Shown here in pieces: positions 48,700 to 61,105 of a stretch of 64,000 bases of DNA. This DNA is from Paramecium sonneborni (lineage: Eukaryota; Ciliophora; Oligohymenophorea; Peniculida; Parameciidae). Numbering within the stretch: the stretch's first letter is position 1; each line of letters opens with the position of its first letter. The notes below the pieces were generated by a model. It was not told the origin of the DNA. It saw only the letters and a list, made by a program, of their open reading frames with translations, and made no database searches. Made by a program: the position numbers and the translations under genes. The stretch is taken from NCBI GenBank assembly GCA_905182985.1, contig CAJJDN010000071.1, positions 144,772 through 208,771 on the forward strand, read 5' to 3'.

Positions 48700-50206
48700 A
48701 TGAATCCTAAAGACTTCTTTGAGATTACACATTACTCATTATAAGAAACTGAATAGATTCCACCTTTCAGAAATAATCTAAATACATTCAATAAATAAAC
48801 CTATTCTATATCCTCAGCATCAACTGGCAAACCACATTCTTTAAGCAAAATTATTAATGAACCTATTTATTTTATTAATGAGGGTCATCTCTATTTAGTA
48901 GGAAGAAAAGAAATTTAATAAGGCAAAACATATGTTGGATATTCAGTTTAATATCTAACTCTAATTAAATATAAAGGTTTATATGAAATGGATTGCATTA
49001 ATATTGACGTATATATATATTTTAATAATTAATTAGACAAATCTAGAGTCTTTAAAAAAGAATAAAACATATCGTTAATTGTCTTCATCATATTTTGAAA
49101 GAGTGAAAGATGGATAAGAATTACTAATCTTCAATGAAAGTAGATTAGAAGAATAGGATGAATATTCATTAAGTTATGTTCTAAGTTATAAGATTCAAAA
49201 TTCGGCATAACTTGTGTAATTTATTATTTTATTACATCCTAGACAAGAATAAGTGCGTTTAGAGAAGAAATAATAGCATACTTTTAAAGCATTTCAGCCA
49301 TTTGAATCTCATTATTCAATGGTTAGTGAAAATGTATTTTAAAACTTTATAAATTAGTTTCCTGAAGTATTTTTAGAGTATTAATGTTTAAATGTTTCCT
49401 CATAAGCTTTAGAGATGAAAAATATTGAATTTAAAGTTGAAAATATAATGACAATATAAAGAATGGTATTTATAATTGTTTATTCATTTAGAAAGATTAC
49501 TAATTACCAGTTATATTAGCATAAGATGAATGTTTAAAAATAATATATAGAATTTAAATAGAGACATCTGATTTAAAAGCTATCTATACTGTTTTAACTT
49601 AAAAGAGTAATTTTTATTCTTATATTTTTATTAGAGGATTTAACAGAGTATGATTTGAGATTGGGATAAATTCATTTAGAATGGGGAACTTGTGGAAATT
49701 ATTATGGAACATAAAAAACTTGTTTGGTTAGAATATATCCAATAAATCTCAGACCTTCTCGATCAATTTAAATTGAAAAAGAAGTTATAACAACAGTTGA
49801 AATTGATATAGATTTAGGAATCTTATTTGATGTTCCTTAAATTGATTTAGCTATCAAATTAGAAGAATTAGAAATGAAAGCAATTAAGATTGTGGGAATG
49901 AGTTAAATGGTATGATTTAGTTAATAAAAATAGAAATTAAATTATCCTCCTGGATTAAGAACTAGAAGAATTAAATTAGATGTTGTAGGTTATAACTGCG
50001 GTTTTCATTTAATAAAAGGAATAAAATTATATGATCCAAAAACTTTGAAAAACATTTCATATAAAAACTTTCTTTCTGTTTTTGTTGTAAATAAACAGCA
50101 AAACTTAAATGTTTAATAATAATTGGCCTAAGAAGTAAACCTATTGGATTTAGATATGAATTAACCTAAAAAAGTCGAAGAATAGAATTTGTTAGATTTA
50201 ATTTGA
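48700..50206 (+). CDS. TRAPPC13: TRAPP complex subunit 13 (TRAPPC13/Trs65-like)
   Basis: Five exons give 466 aa. Introns are 49009-49036 (28), 49466-49491 (26), 49607-49634 (28) and 49910-49933 (24). The family order is preserved: GRKEIQQGKTYVGYSVQYL (like GETFSSYISVHN), SYVLSYKIQNSAQLVQFIIL, FKAFQPFESHY, VFLEYQCLNVSSQALEMKNI (like [20 protein letters not shown]), LRLGQIHLEWGT and GFHLIKGIKLYDPKTLKN. TRAPPC13 is a beta-sandwich subunit of the TRAPPII/III tethering complexes, acting in Golgi and autophagy traffic through Rab activation. The length is close to the human protein. The assignment rests on recognising several dispersed motifs. Confidence 0.78.
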
Positions 50207-50262
50207 TAATTAACAATATAATTATAATTATTTTCATTAAGTATAAACATCAACTTCTATCA

Positions 50263-51844
50263 ATGACTGAAGAAATGTATGAATAGGTGCAATTAGAGAA
50301 ATTAAGAATGTCTGAATCAAAAAAAGTTGATGAATAACAAAGCATTTAAATGAAAAAATTAGTGTCAAATACTGAGAATAATAGTAATCATAATCATGAA
50401 CCTCTTTTTTCCTTTGACCAGTTATTATCTTAAATAGGATTTGGATCTTATTAGTTGTGGATCTATTTAATTATGGGATTATTGGGTGTAACAGAAGGTG
50501 CATAAATTACTTTATTTACATTAATGATACCAATTCTTAAGAACTAATGGAATGTTCCTGACTCATTAAACTCACTTTAAGCAAGTTTTGTTTTTGTAGG
50601 TTTTTTAACAGGTTCGATGATGTCAGGTTAATTTTCTGATCGATTTGGTAGACGTGGTCCCTTTTTATACAGTTCATTTTTGACTTGTTTAGTTACTTTA
50701 GCAACTATTTTATGTTAGGATATTTACTAATTATTATTTGTAAGAGGAATAATGGGGGTATTGGTAGGATTCTTTTCACCTTGTGGAGTAACAATGTTAT
50801 CTGAAATAACATAGATAGAAGTAAGAGGAAGATATATGAGTCTAATTACATTAACATTTTCATTAGGTTAATTATTTGGTTTATGGGTTGCTTCATTTTT
50901 TTTAATAAATTTTGATGATGTATAAATTTAAATATGAAATAAAGGGTAATTGGAGAGCAATGACATTTTATTGTTCGATTCCAGGAATGTTAGCTTGGAT
51001 TTTATGTGTTTTAAAATTATAAGAATCAGCAAGATTTTAATTATTGACAGGAAAAAAGGAAGAATCATTTGAAATAATTTAATAAATGAGTAAATAAAAC
51101 AATTCTCAATTTATTTTGACAGATGATATAAAATAATAATTGATAAATTGGGCTAATATGATGAATAAGATTGCAAAATAAAAAGAGAATGTAATTAAAT
51201 GAGTTCATACAGTAGGCATCTATAGCTTCTTTATTTGATAAAGATAAATGGTTTGTAACATGTTTAGTCTGGTTTAATTGGTTTACACTTTCATTTATAT
51301 ATTATGGAATTGTAATGATGTTGCCTACATTTTTGTAAGGACTTAAATTAGGAGATTCTTATTTAGCAGTTCATAAACTATTATAATTAGTAATATCATC
51401 AATAAGTGATATAATTGGAGCAGCAGCTGCTTCAGTAATAATTGATGTAAAATATTTGGGGAGAAAGAATTCATTAGTTTTATTCTTTTTTATTTAAGCT
51501 TTAATTTCTGCTGCAGCTTATTTTGATGATGCTAGTAGATTTATGTTATGGACTAATTTTTGTAAATTCTTTTTATCTATGACTTTTATCTTTTCCTTTT
51601 AATATACTGCAGAAGTCTACTCAACTAAAATTCGAACAACAGGTGTTGGAATGGCAAATGGAGTAGGTAGATTAGGAGGAGTTATTATGCCATGGATCTG
51701 TCTTTATTTGTCTTCTTTTGATCTTTTGAGTCCCTTTTTATTATTTACAGGTATTGTCATTTATTTATCATAGTCATTTCATTAATGACAAGTCTCACTA
51801 ATTGTTTTTTACCTTATGATACATTAGGCAAAGAAATAGAATGA
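50263..51844 (+). CDS. Major facilitator superfamily transporter (SV2/sugar-type)
   Basis: Four exons give 503 aa. Introns are 50920-50944 (25), 51191-51212 (22) and 51751-51773 (23). After a Gln/Ser-rich cytosolic N-terminus (about 70 aa) come 12 predicted TM helices. MFS motif A is present as GSMMSGQFSDRFGRRGPF, followed by VRGIMGVLVGFFSPCGVTML and SEITQIEVRGRYMSL. In the second half are KYLGRKNSLVLFFF and EVYSTKIRTTGVGMANGVG, typical of SV2/organic-ion/sugar porters. The substrate cannot be predicted. It lies 57 bp after TRAPPC13 and is convergent with the E3 ligase gene (51 bp between stops). Confidence 0.88.
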
Positions 51845-51894
51845 TAATATATATTTATTTATTTTAGTGCTATTTCATATTAATATGGTGATAA

Positions 51895-53696
51895 TCATTT
51901 TGCTTTCAATCTTTCTGCTCTACATAAAGAACAGCCCAATGACATTTCTTATCCATTAGGTTTATGTGGTATACCTAAAGGACATTTTCCTAGGCCTGGA
52001 CATGGCTTAGTCATATTGGTCTTGATATTTCTATGACAAGGATCACAATAATGAGTAGTACCACTATAAAAATAAAATATAAATCATACTGACACCACCA
52101 TAATGCGATTGAACAACAATGTCTACACTTAAAATCAATAAAATCAACACCATGTTTATTACATTTATCCTCCAGAGTTAATAATGGACAGCATTTTGTA
52201 CAAACTAAGTCCTCTTATTTAAATTCTACTTTAGGATCTTAATCTGCTGCCTATTAACAATTTTTCAATCCTCCAAAATATGGTTTTTTGCATTTAAAAC
52301 AAAGATAATAACAGTAGATATGCATAGCATAATCTAAAGGTTTTTAGAAAAATTAATGAGTGGGATCCAATAATTCTTTATCCTTTTCCTTTTCTTCAAG
52401 TTTCAATCTTTGTAAACACAATTCTTAAACTTCTTTAAGCAAAGCCAATCCTTCTTCAATAGGTTTTTAGAAATGTGGTACTTTTATATCTAAAAATTAA
52501 TTGCAGAGTGGACATTTCATGAAATTAAAAACAATTCTTGGACCATTCCATTTTGCATATAATTTTTATTTTAAACAATCTTCATGGAATATCTAATTTA
52601 AAAAATAATAATTAATTATACATGTTTACAAGTAGTTTGAACACAAGGTTATGATTTTAATCCTTCAGTAAAACAAATATTACAATAATCATCTTCATTT
52701 TAATCTGATGCACATTTTTCATTTAAACATGGCAAACAAGGAGTGTTCTTTAATCCTTAACAAAAATGGCCACATTTTAATTTATTTGTACATAAAACTT
52801 TAGCTCTATTCTAACATTCTTGTTATTGACAAATAGTTTATAATGCTTCAGGTAGATTTTTTTATATTTCTGTTGGTTAATCACACAATCTACATTTAAC
52901 AGCAGCCTTATTTATTTTATATTATTCACAAGTCATATTCGTATGGTAAGGTACACTCATACAATTCTTACATTATTCTGTATGACATTTAGAACATTTA
53001 AATCTATTTTCAATATAATGTTCTAATTATTCTCCTTAAACTAATTTTCCATTTTAATCCTAAATTTTCTCATTTATGTTTCCTTTTAAGAAACAAAACC
53101 TCTCTTTACAGTGACAACATTCAATAATATTTTAAAGTGATAAATTCAATTTCTCAGTTAATTATTCATAAAGTTCATTTCCTAAAATTTATTTTATTTC
53201 TGCATCTTTGAACCTCTCTCCACAAATACAAGTTACATTGCTTTTCTTTTTAAAAAAGTCTTCCTTGCAAATTTTTAACATACAATCTTTGCATAGAATG
53301 TGTGAACAATTTTCTAAGTACCAAACTTTATCAAAATCTGAATTAGCTTCAAACTATTTATGGCATTTTTCACATTAAACTGTTTATGATGGTGCTTTCT
53401 ATAAAATTGGTTATTATTGTGAATCTTTTGTTTTAAAATGGATACTTACAAATCATCAACATCATTTCTAATCTCGATAAATATACCTTTGCTTCAGCTT
53501 TCATTACTCTAAGTTAATCTATATTAGCATTTTGAATATCTTTTCTCTCAATATACTTCATAAAGTCACTATATCCACTGTAAACAGGACATTAATCTAT
53601 ATGTAATTCCATTTCTTTTTCACTTTTGTAATGGCAATTAAATCCACATGAACAAACAAAAAAGTCAGGCTCTTAAAATTATTAGAATTATTGCAT
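51895..53696 (-). CDS. E3 ubiquitin ligase joining RING/IBR and MYCBP2-like RING-Cys-relay modules
   Basis: Four exons give 573 aa. Introns are 53425-53449 (25), 52593-52621 (29) and 52064-52089 (26). After an N-terminal Cys/His cluster (CSCGFNCHY...HIDQC), residues about 100-290 hold an RBR-like RING1 (CEKCHKQF, ENCSHILCKDCML, CICGERF) and an IBR (CCHCKERF, FKCSKCHTEQCKNC, CEQY, CRLCDQ). Residues about 330-573 match the C-terminal MYCBP2/Highwire module: CNICFTEG, CKHIFHEDCL, GPRIVFNFMKCPLCN, YYLCFKCKKPYFGG, CRHCCSIALWWCHGTTHYC, PCPGLGKCPLGIPH and LGCSLC. MYCBP2 relays ubiquitin through Cys residues onto Thr/Ser. Having both modules in one short protein is unusual. The substrate is unknown. 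Confidence 0.82.
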
Positions 53697-53783
53697 GATA
53701 ATTAAATACTCAACTTTTATATTGATTGAAAATTATTTGAATTAAAAATATAAACCAGAATATTTCAGAAAAAAATCATACAT

Positions 53784-55716
53784 TCATTCTACTTAATTAA
53801 CAAATTTGTTTGGAATGATATCATCTTTATCTTTTTCATAAACAATTTTTAATACTCCATTTTCTATACCAAAATGTTTCCATTTTCTTTCAAAATTTTC
53901 AGGAATTCTAAAACTTAATGTAAATTCTCCATATTTTCTTTCTTATTTTTTAATATGATCACTTTATTCTTCTTAATATGGTTTTTTTCTATTGCCTTTT
54001 ACAATAGTAACTACATTTTATCTATACATTTCAATATCCTCTTCACTAATTCCCGGAACATCCATATAAATAATATATTTATCATTAGCAATAATATCAG
54101 TAGCAGGTGCAAATGAATCAGGTCGTGCTAATATTAATCCAGATTAATCAATATTAGTTTAAGGAATCTTTAATTCTCCATCTTATAAATCAGCTTCCAT
54201 TTAAATAATTTTTTTAACAAAAGAATTATCAGTATCAATTAATTTAACATTAACTTCCCTTTTGAAATACTGAGTAAGTTTACTAGTAGCAAATTGTAAA
54301 ATATTTTCACAGACAGAGAATTATCTATTCACTGGAACAAAAACTGCTTTAAGCCAATACTTTAATAAAGAAAAGACCCATGGATTAACATCTAATCCTA
54401 ATTGACTATCATCACTAACTAGACAGACATGTCTTGTATATTAAGTTTTAAACCAAAGAACATGTTTTTCTTACAATTCATTTTTTCTAGGATTTGTTGC
54501 TGCAACTTTAGTTCTTTAAATTGATCCACCAGTTGAATATATTTATGTTACTTAAGTAGTCCAAACATGCTATAAAATTTCAGCAGTTTCAACTTCCTTT
54601 AAATTATGAACAACAATTATTTCTCTAAATGTTTTTGAACTGTTTTAAATATATCTTGATAATCTATCTAAATATCTTTAATCAAGAGAAGTGAAATCAT
54701 TAACAACACATATAAAATAATCGCTTAATTCGAACACTAAATCAATAATAAAATGTTCAGTTGCTTCTTTTTCAACAATACTCATAGCTGATTAAATTTT
54801 AACTGGTGAATAACTTCCAGCAGTATCAACTAAAATTAATTAAGTACCTGAATCAACATCAACATGTTTAAAAGAAATTCCTTTCGTAGTTACTTTCTTT
54901 CCTGATGGTAAATTAGATTAAGTAAGATTATTCAATACAAAAGTCTTACCTTTATCATACAATCCTACAACGGCAACTGTAGCTCCTTCCCATTTTATTT
55001 AAACTTTATTATCGTTATTACCTAATCCTACTAATTCTTTATTTGCTTAGAATTATTTACTGATATAGACAGTCCAACCTTATTAAACATTATTTATTAA
55101 ATCAATATCAAGGATCCAATCATAAACTTATGTTTCATCAATTCCTTCTTATGTATTATATTTTATTGGATCATTGAAAATATTATCTTCAATTTTGTCA
55201 TTCAATTTTGATTACTCTTCAAAATCATAACTTGTTATAATGTTTGATTAAACACTTTTTATTTCTACGTTCAGATTATGGTTGTTATGATTGAATTGCA
55301 TAAATCTACCCGTTTAACGTAAAGATCGTGTTTATTAAAACTTCTCTGATGTCTCTAAATCTTTGGATATGCTGTTTATTTGCTTCTACAAGCTCGTCTA
55401 CTCTGTCAGTCTGTAATATATTCAAGCACTTACAGTAGCTCTTCCTGATAAGTTATTTCTTCTAAAATCATCATTTTATCGTCATTCCTTACACTCAACT
55501 CATAGTTAATCATTTCCATTATCTCGTATAGATCATTGATCGACTGCGCATCTTTAGTCATTTTGTTAAATGTTTTCAAAATCTCCTCCTCCTCTCTTTA
55601 AATGTCTTTCAACATCATTACTAAAGCTGCTATTTTCTATCTAATATAGTTACTGTTACTTATGCCTTATCTGCAATTACTTTACGAAGTGGTATTTCCT
55701 TAAATAAAGAAGACAT
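53784..55716 (-). CDS. GTPase fused to a small heat-shock (Hsp20/alpha-crystallin) domain
   Basis: Three exons give 629 aa, with introns 55666-55685 (20) and 55411-55433 (23). The N-terminal about 130 residues are helical (NYIRQKIAALVMMLKDIQRE, LQKQINSISKDLETSEKF). A GTPase domain follows at about 235-480: P-loop VAVVGLYDKGKTFVLNNL, switch-region Thr in KKVTTKGISF, DxxG in LILVDTAGSY, and VVHNLKEVE near the NKxD position. The last about 110 residues form an Hsp20 domain (TDIIANDKYIIYMDVPGISE, YGEFTLSFRIPENF, FGIENGVLKIVYEKD), with the A-x-x-x-n-GvL motif as GIENGVL. Possibly a GTP-switched chaperone or membrane-remodelling factor. The alternative of two genes split near MQFNHNNHNLN is possible. 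Confidence 0.78.
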
Positions 55717-55769
55717 TAAGAATTAAACAAATTATTATTTTTTATCAACTGATAATATTAATTTATTAT

Positions 55770-56744
55770 TCATTCTAACCAATCTAATAACTCAGGAGTG
55801 AAATAAGTTATAATTATATCAATTCCTGATCTAACAAATCCTTCAATATATTCCAATACTACTCTCTTCATATCAAACAATTTCTTCTCTACTCCAGCAT
55901 GTATCATTGAGTATTCTCCACTAACATGATAACATGCTAACAATATATCTGGGTGTCTTCTCTTGATTTCTGCAGCAATATCTAAATATGCAGTAATTGG
56001 TTTGACCATCACATAACCTGCACCTTCTTTGATATCTCTATCTGCAGCTTATAAAGCCAATTATCGACTTCCAGGTGGTAATTAATATGAAGATCTATCA
56101 AACTTTTAAGGAGCTGAACAACACACATCTCTAAATGGACCATATAAAGCTGAACAAAATTTAGATGAATAAGACATTATTGGAACTTTCAAATTAGGAT
56201 GAGCATCTAATAATTCTTTAATTGCTCTCACTCTATTATCCATCATATCAGAGGGAGCAACTATATCAGCTCCAGCTTATGCATAAGATAAAGCACATTA
56301 ACTTAATCTCTTTATACTGGCTTAATTATCTAAATATCCATCCTATGTTAATATTCCACAATGTCCATGAGATGTATATGCACATAAACAAACATCAGTA
56401 ATTAATAATAGTTAAGGAAATGTTTATTTTAATAATCTTAATGCCTTATGAACACAAGACTCTTTTCCTAATCCTCCTGCCATTGAACCTTATTCATCCT
56501 TGTCTTCATTACCAATCACTCCAAAAATTAAAACTGCCTTTAAACCTTTCTATACCAAAGGTTCCAAAAATCCTTTTAGTAAATCCACAGAGTATCTATA
56601 AACATTTGGCATTGAATTTATTGGTTATTTTTGATTCTCTCCATCAATTACAAATATTGGATAAACTAACTAACTCTTTCTTGGTAACTAGCTATTCCAT
56701 AATTTCTAAGTTGGATGAGCAAAGAGGGGATGTAATTTATCCAT
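55770..56744 (-). CDS. ALAD: Delta-aminolevulinic acid dehydratase (porphobilinogen synthase)
   Basis: Intronless, 324 aa, the usual length. It condenses two 5-aminolevulinate molecules into porphobilinogen, the second step of haem synthesis. The zinc-type metal site is present as [14 protein letters not shown] (three Cys), so it is the animal/fungal Zn2+ form rather than the plant Mg2+ form. The Schiff-base lysines are in MSYSSKF and GYVMVKP. Further signatures: [33 protein letters not shown], and [12 protein letters not shown] at the C-terminus. No targeting peptide is obvious, suggesting a cytosolic enzyme. It lies 53 bp downstream of the GTPase-Hsp20 start on the same strand. Confidence 0.96.
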
Positions 56745-58072
56745 AAATTATTTTTATATTTGATATTATTATACAAGTAATCATATTTAATATTTTTCAT
56801 GAAAATTTAAGCATCATTTATAGTTTATTCAATTATTAGAATTTTATAATAAATTCAAATTACTCACAAATTTTAGAAAATTTCTCTAATTTTAGATTTG
56901 ATTAATCTATGTTATTTTTAATAATCAATTTTAAAATAAAAATCTACTAAAAAGATATTTTTATATATTTACTAATTGAATATTGGTTTACAAGGTATAA
57001 TCTCTATTATCTCTAGTATTCTTACTTCAATTGATTGAATGAATTTTAAAATAAGTTTTATATGCAGAAAATATTATTGATTTCTTTAATTGAGACTCAG
57101 AATTCCTATTCATTCTATTGTCTTTCAAATCTAAAACTTTTTTTACTTTACAGAGAATATATAATCTCTCAAAAACCTTTTAATAAGATTAACAAACTCC
57201 TTGATTGATCAAGCATTGTTATAATTCAATCTATTGAAGTTTTATTAATTTTAAAACCACAATACTTATTTAATCGAAATGCTGATTATAGATATGCTTT
57301 TAGATTGCATATAATTTCAAAAGTTTTCGAATCTATTGTATACTTTTTTAATTTTGATTAGTATGCTACAATATTATGAATGAAATCAATATAATATGTA
57401 AAGAATGGAAATAAACAACTAATTTTATGGGCTAGAGAATACAATTTTAAATTTTAGCTCATTTTATTGTTTAAGACTCAAACTTAGACGCCTTCATAAA
57501 ATGATTGAATTATTAATATTTAAAGTTTCTAAATTCTTTACCCTTTTTTCTAAATATATAATTTATAAACTTGATTAAATTAGAGCTATTTTTGAGTATT
57601 TGACTAATTAATTTCTTTCTCTTTAGAGATACTTATTTTTAATATCCTTTTATTTTTGTTGCATTTCTTTAAATACAAAATAATAATTTAATAACTGTAA
57701 TTAAGAGAGGTTCTTTCAAAGTATCCTTATGTATTTTGAATAATTCTTAGAGTGTTAAAAAAGGCTAAGATTTTTATAATAGGTAGAAAAGCTTATTCAG
57801 TTATTAAACCATAATTATTAAATCAGATAATTAAGTAAAATTTATTAGATTATAAATTTTTATGATAAGAGCTTCATTTCTATTCATGAACTTGAATAGT
57901 CCATGGAGTTTGTGGATCAGCGTTCTGCTGTTATCTACGAAAATTTATATATCTGAAGCTCTAGATTGATTTGTCATACTCATAGTACATTTTAATATTA
58001 CAATAATTTTAATGTCTCTACATGACAATACAATTATATTTTTAAATAAATAACTATAGATATTTACAACAT
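56745..58072. other. 1.3-kb AT-rich intergenic region with a possible relic
   Basis: Mostly featureless. A plus-strand segment near 57250-57375 (NRNADYRYAFRLHIISKVFE) looks coding for about 40 codons and then hits TGA, with no attachable exons. It may be a fragment of a lost gene or chance. Confidence 0.35.
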
Positions 58073-59500
58073 TCAATTTAAATTCTATCTTTTAGCTGTC
58101 ATTTATTTTAATATAATGTAACCAATTATCAAGTATATTATTTCAATAATCATCCATAGTATAGCATAATTATAAATATTTTGAGTACAACTGGTAACAG
58201 CATTTTAAACAACCTAGATAGCTTTCAAAATTCCTTAATTTTAAAAGCATGTTTTATTCAATAGTTATTATGTGTATTATGCTGTTTTTTTTAAACCTTC
58301 TTCATTATTTAATCCATACTAGAATACAAATTATGACAAGATAACTACTATTGCCATAAGAATACCTAAAATCACAATACTTTTTTCAAGTATTTCATTT
58401 AATTTTACTTTATAAGTGACTTTTAATTGATTAAAGTTTTTTGATTTAGATTTAGTTTTAAATTCAACTCCAATTTTGATAATGATAAAAAATATGAATC
58501 CAATAGTAAATAAAATAAATGAAAAATAGCAAACAACAAGTTAAAAAACTTAAATGAAAAGACAAGAAATATAGCATTATGAAAATTTATATCCAATAGC
58601 TTATTAGCATTCTTCTCCTTGATTTATATACAGTTTTCTTAAGATGAAGATCTTCATAGGATCATCATCATTGTGATACTTATCAAAATAAGGTAAGTTG
58701 GAAGTAAAGATATTATTTTGATCTAATAATTAACCTTAAGTAGTTTCAGCTAATAAAATAGCATCATCTTTCCAAGTGGAATAACGATCACAGCCAATAT
58801 ATTAAATAGTAGAAAATGGATAAGTTAATCTAGATTATTTATTAGGACCTAAAGCTGTATTAAAACAGGGTTTATCAGGGGCAATAATAAGTTTATAAAA
58901 ATCACCAACTTATTAATCATCTTTTCTAGAGAATGAATATTTATGACTAATAAATTAAACTCCATCATCACGAATATCGATTTCTTGAACATGATTTAAA
59001 CCATTTTAGCCATTTGAATCCTCATAAACAATACAATATTATTTTCCATCAATAATATAAAGTTTCTGTTAAGCTGTAGTATCAACAATTTGACAGGGTT
59101 TAAGACACTATTGATTAGATGTTTACATATTTGGACAAATACAACCTCTATTAGTTCCAGGGAAATAACCAATAGATGATAAACAAGTATCACTATCCGA
59201 TTTTTCAGTAATTTAAGTTATTACTTATTAAGTAACTTATTTTTGTAATACTTTAATAACTGTATAGGCTGAATTCAAATCTTCATAAAATTTATCAATA
59301 GGTAACTCTTAGATTATAAGGTATGCAAAAATAAATGATATGATTAGATTAATAAGTGTTAAATGTACAATTTGATTATTATTTTTAAGTTTTTATTTTT
59401 CATTCATAGCTCCTATAATAGCTATTCTCTAATTTTTGAGAGTTTGAAGTAATTATTAATCATCAAAATTTTAATCAGGATAATTGATGGTCTGAATCAT
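58073..59500 (-). CDS. Multi-pass membrane protein with Cys-rich loop, unknown function
   Basis: A single exon of 475 aa. The ATG at 59500 (MIQTINYPDQ) is in frame with an internal ATG at 59407. The topology is one TM near residue 50 (LINLIISFIFAYLII), a large loop with about ten Cys (DTCLSSIGYFPGTNRGCICP, CLKPCQIVD, IQYIGCDRY, CYISC), then TMs FQLVVCYFSFILFTIGFIFF, ILGILMAIVVILSQFVF and YAILWMIIEIIYLIIGYI. The paired Cys suggest a disulfide-bonded extracytosolic domain. Similar architectures are common ciliate-specific membrane proteins. No family was recognised. The frame is fully open, so the gene itself is well supported. Confidence 0.7.
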
Positions 59501-59502
59501 AA

Positions 59503-59523
59503 GATAATAATAATAATAATAAT
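59503..59523. repeat. AAT trinucleotide microsatellite
   Basis: A short (AAT)n tract just upstream of the membrane-protein start, between it and the PP2C stop. Confidence 0.6.
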
Positions 59524-59560
59524 TATATTTTATTTTATATGTTTTTGATACTCAATTGAT

Positions 59561-60579
59561 TCATGATTTAAATAGAACCAAAATGCAAGTCATATTATCA
59601 CATCCAGTGCCCACTAAATAATAAAACATAAATATATTACATGTTGTATCTTTAGCTAATAATTAATCTAGCAACTTTTCTGTAGCCTTTTATAAATTTT
59701 GACTAGTTTTTAATTCTTAGGAAACAAAATTAAGTATTTATTAATGTTCCCAAGTTTCAAAGACTCCATCACATCCCATTAATAAAAACCTAAAAAAATA
59801 AATAGAAATAAAAATTACTTATCTGCAGCAGTTAATTATGTTGACTTGACATCAGGTAATGCAGTAATGATTTATTCTTCAGGTTTGAATCTGTTATCTT
59901 TTTTGTATTCTAAATCTCCCAAAGCTCTTGATAAAGAAAGATTGCCTTTTAATATATATAAATCTAAAACCATTAGCACGACCATCAGATACAAAACCTC
60001 CTGCTCTTTCTATTCTTTTTTTTTCTTAATCGTCATCTGGCTTATGATCTTTACTCATATCATATGGTTTTCCATCTCTATTTAAAAAGGATCTCGAATC
60101 TCCTGCATTGGCAACATATAAAGTCTTTCCAACAATCAATGCAACATTTGCAGTACATCCAGCCAAAGACACTAAACTATTTTTAACTTATATTACCATC
60201 TTCAGATGCTCCTCTTATTTTATTTAACTCTTCCTAACCAGCTTACTCTTATAACATTTTATCAATTCTAAAAAATGTCTCTGTTAAGGCTTTCTCATAA
60301 TTTTTTTATATATAGTTTTTATTCTTCATCAATTCTTCTTTGAAATGTCTTTCTGCAAATATTGCTACTTCACTTCCACCATGACCATCAAAAACAGCAA
60401 ATAAATGAATATCATTTTCTATGTTTATATCAGAAATATGAGTATCCTCCATAGTGTTTCTCCAACCTACATTATACTTTTCAAATACCTTGCATATGAG
60501 TTGCTGCGTATTCTAATGTTTAATTTTTCCCTGTATATGTAGACTTCTCTGTTTTTGGTTGGCTTAGATACGGACCCAT
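59561..60579 (-). CDS. PP2C-family serine/threonine protein phosphatase (PPM)
   Basis: Six exons give 296 aa. Introns are 60467-60488 (22), 60172-60196 (25), 59946-59970 (25), 59790-59818 (29) and 59614-59640 (27). PP2C signatures are complete: [10 protein letters not shown] (first metal-binding motif), [33 protein letters not shown] with [28 protein letters not shown] and the final [10 protein letters not shown]. The metal-coordinating Asp residues in DGHGG, CDG and DNM are all present, so it should be an active Mn/Mg-dependent phosphatase. The N-terminus [12 protein letters not shown] begins with Gly2, fitting N-myristoylation as in many ciliate PP2Cs. Substrates are unknown. Confidence 0.93.
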
Positions 60580-60693
60580 TTAGACTTTATTATTTAAAAT
60601 AGATATTTATTAATAATGTTCATTATTGCATATGCTCTTTAACTCAATATCTATTTAGCAAATTATTAAGATCCACTTATCCTACCTAATCAT

Positions 60694-60998
60694 TCAGGTA
60701 TGCTTATAGACATTTTTTATGACGTCATGGATTCCTTTAAATCTATTACAAATTAATCGTTTAATTTACTCTCTCTCTTGATTACTTTTAGTTTTATTTG
60801 AAATTTTTATTAACAAAAGAGCATTCTTCTTACTCAACTGTTTATTCAACTTTACTATTCTCAGTATGATCTATTACCTATCTCTTATTTAATTAATTCT
60901 CTAAACTTATACAGAAAATTATCTTTTTCTTCATCCAACTCTTGTTGTTACACTATTCTAAAGAATTATCTAATAACTCTTTTTAATTATTTCATCAT
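60694..60998 (-). CDS. Small basic protein of unknown function
   Basis: Two exons give 93 aa with a 23-nt intron at 60855-60877. ATG at 60998 (MMKQLKRVIRQFFRIV), TGA at 60694-60696. Removing the intron gives one continuous frame (ELIKQEIVKLNKQLSKKNAL...ICNRFKGIHDVIKNVYKHT). It is Lys/Gln-rich and probably one or two long helices. No family. It lies upstream of the PP2C gene on the same strand. The start could lie further upstream if another exon exists. Confidence 0.45.
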
Positions 60999-61105
60999 TA
61001 TATATCTTTGGATTATGCTTTATGCATATTTTTGATTTTTCTACTCCCTATAACAAAAATATAAAACTTATTCCATAAAATATACAAGTTTCCCTTTAAA
61101 TTCTT

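Noticed and set aside
55411..55433. Stop of a separate small gene before the GTPase
   Set aside because: The TGA lies just after a segment that fits a standard 23-nt intron (GTAAGT...TACAG). Splicing it keeps one open frame into the GTPase, so a single gene is preferred, though two genes remain possible.
60720..60727. TGACGTCA palindrome (CRE-like)
   Set aside because: It lies inside the coding part of the 93-aa minus-strand gene, and a single 8-mer is not evidence of a regulatory site.
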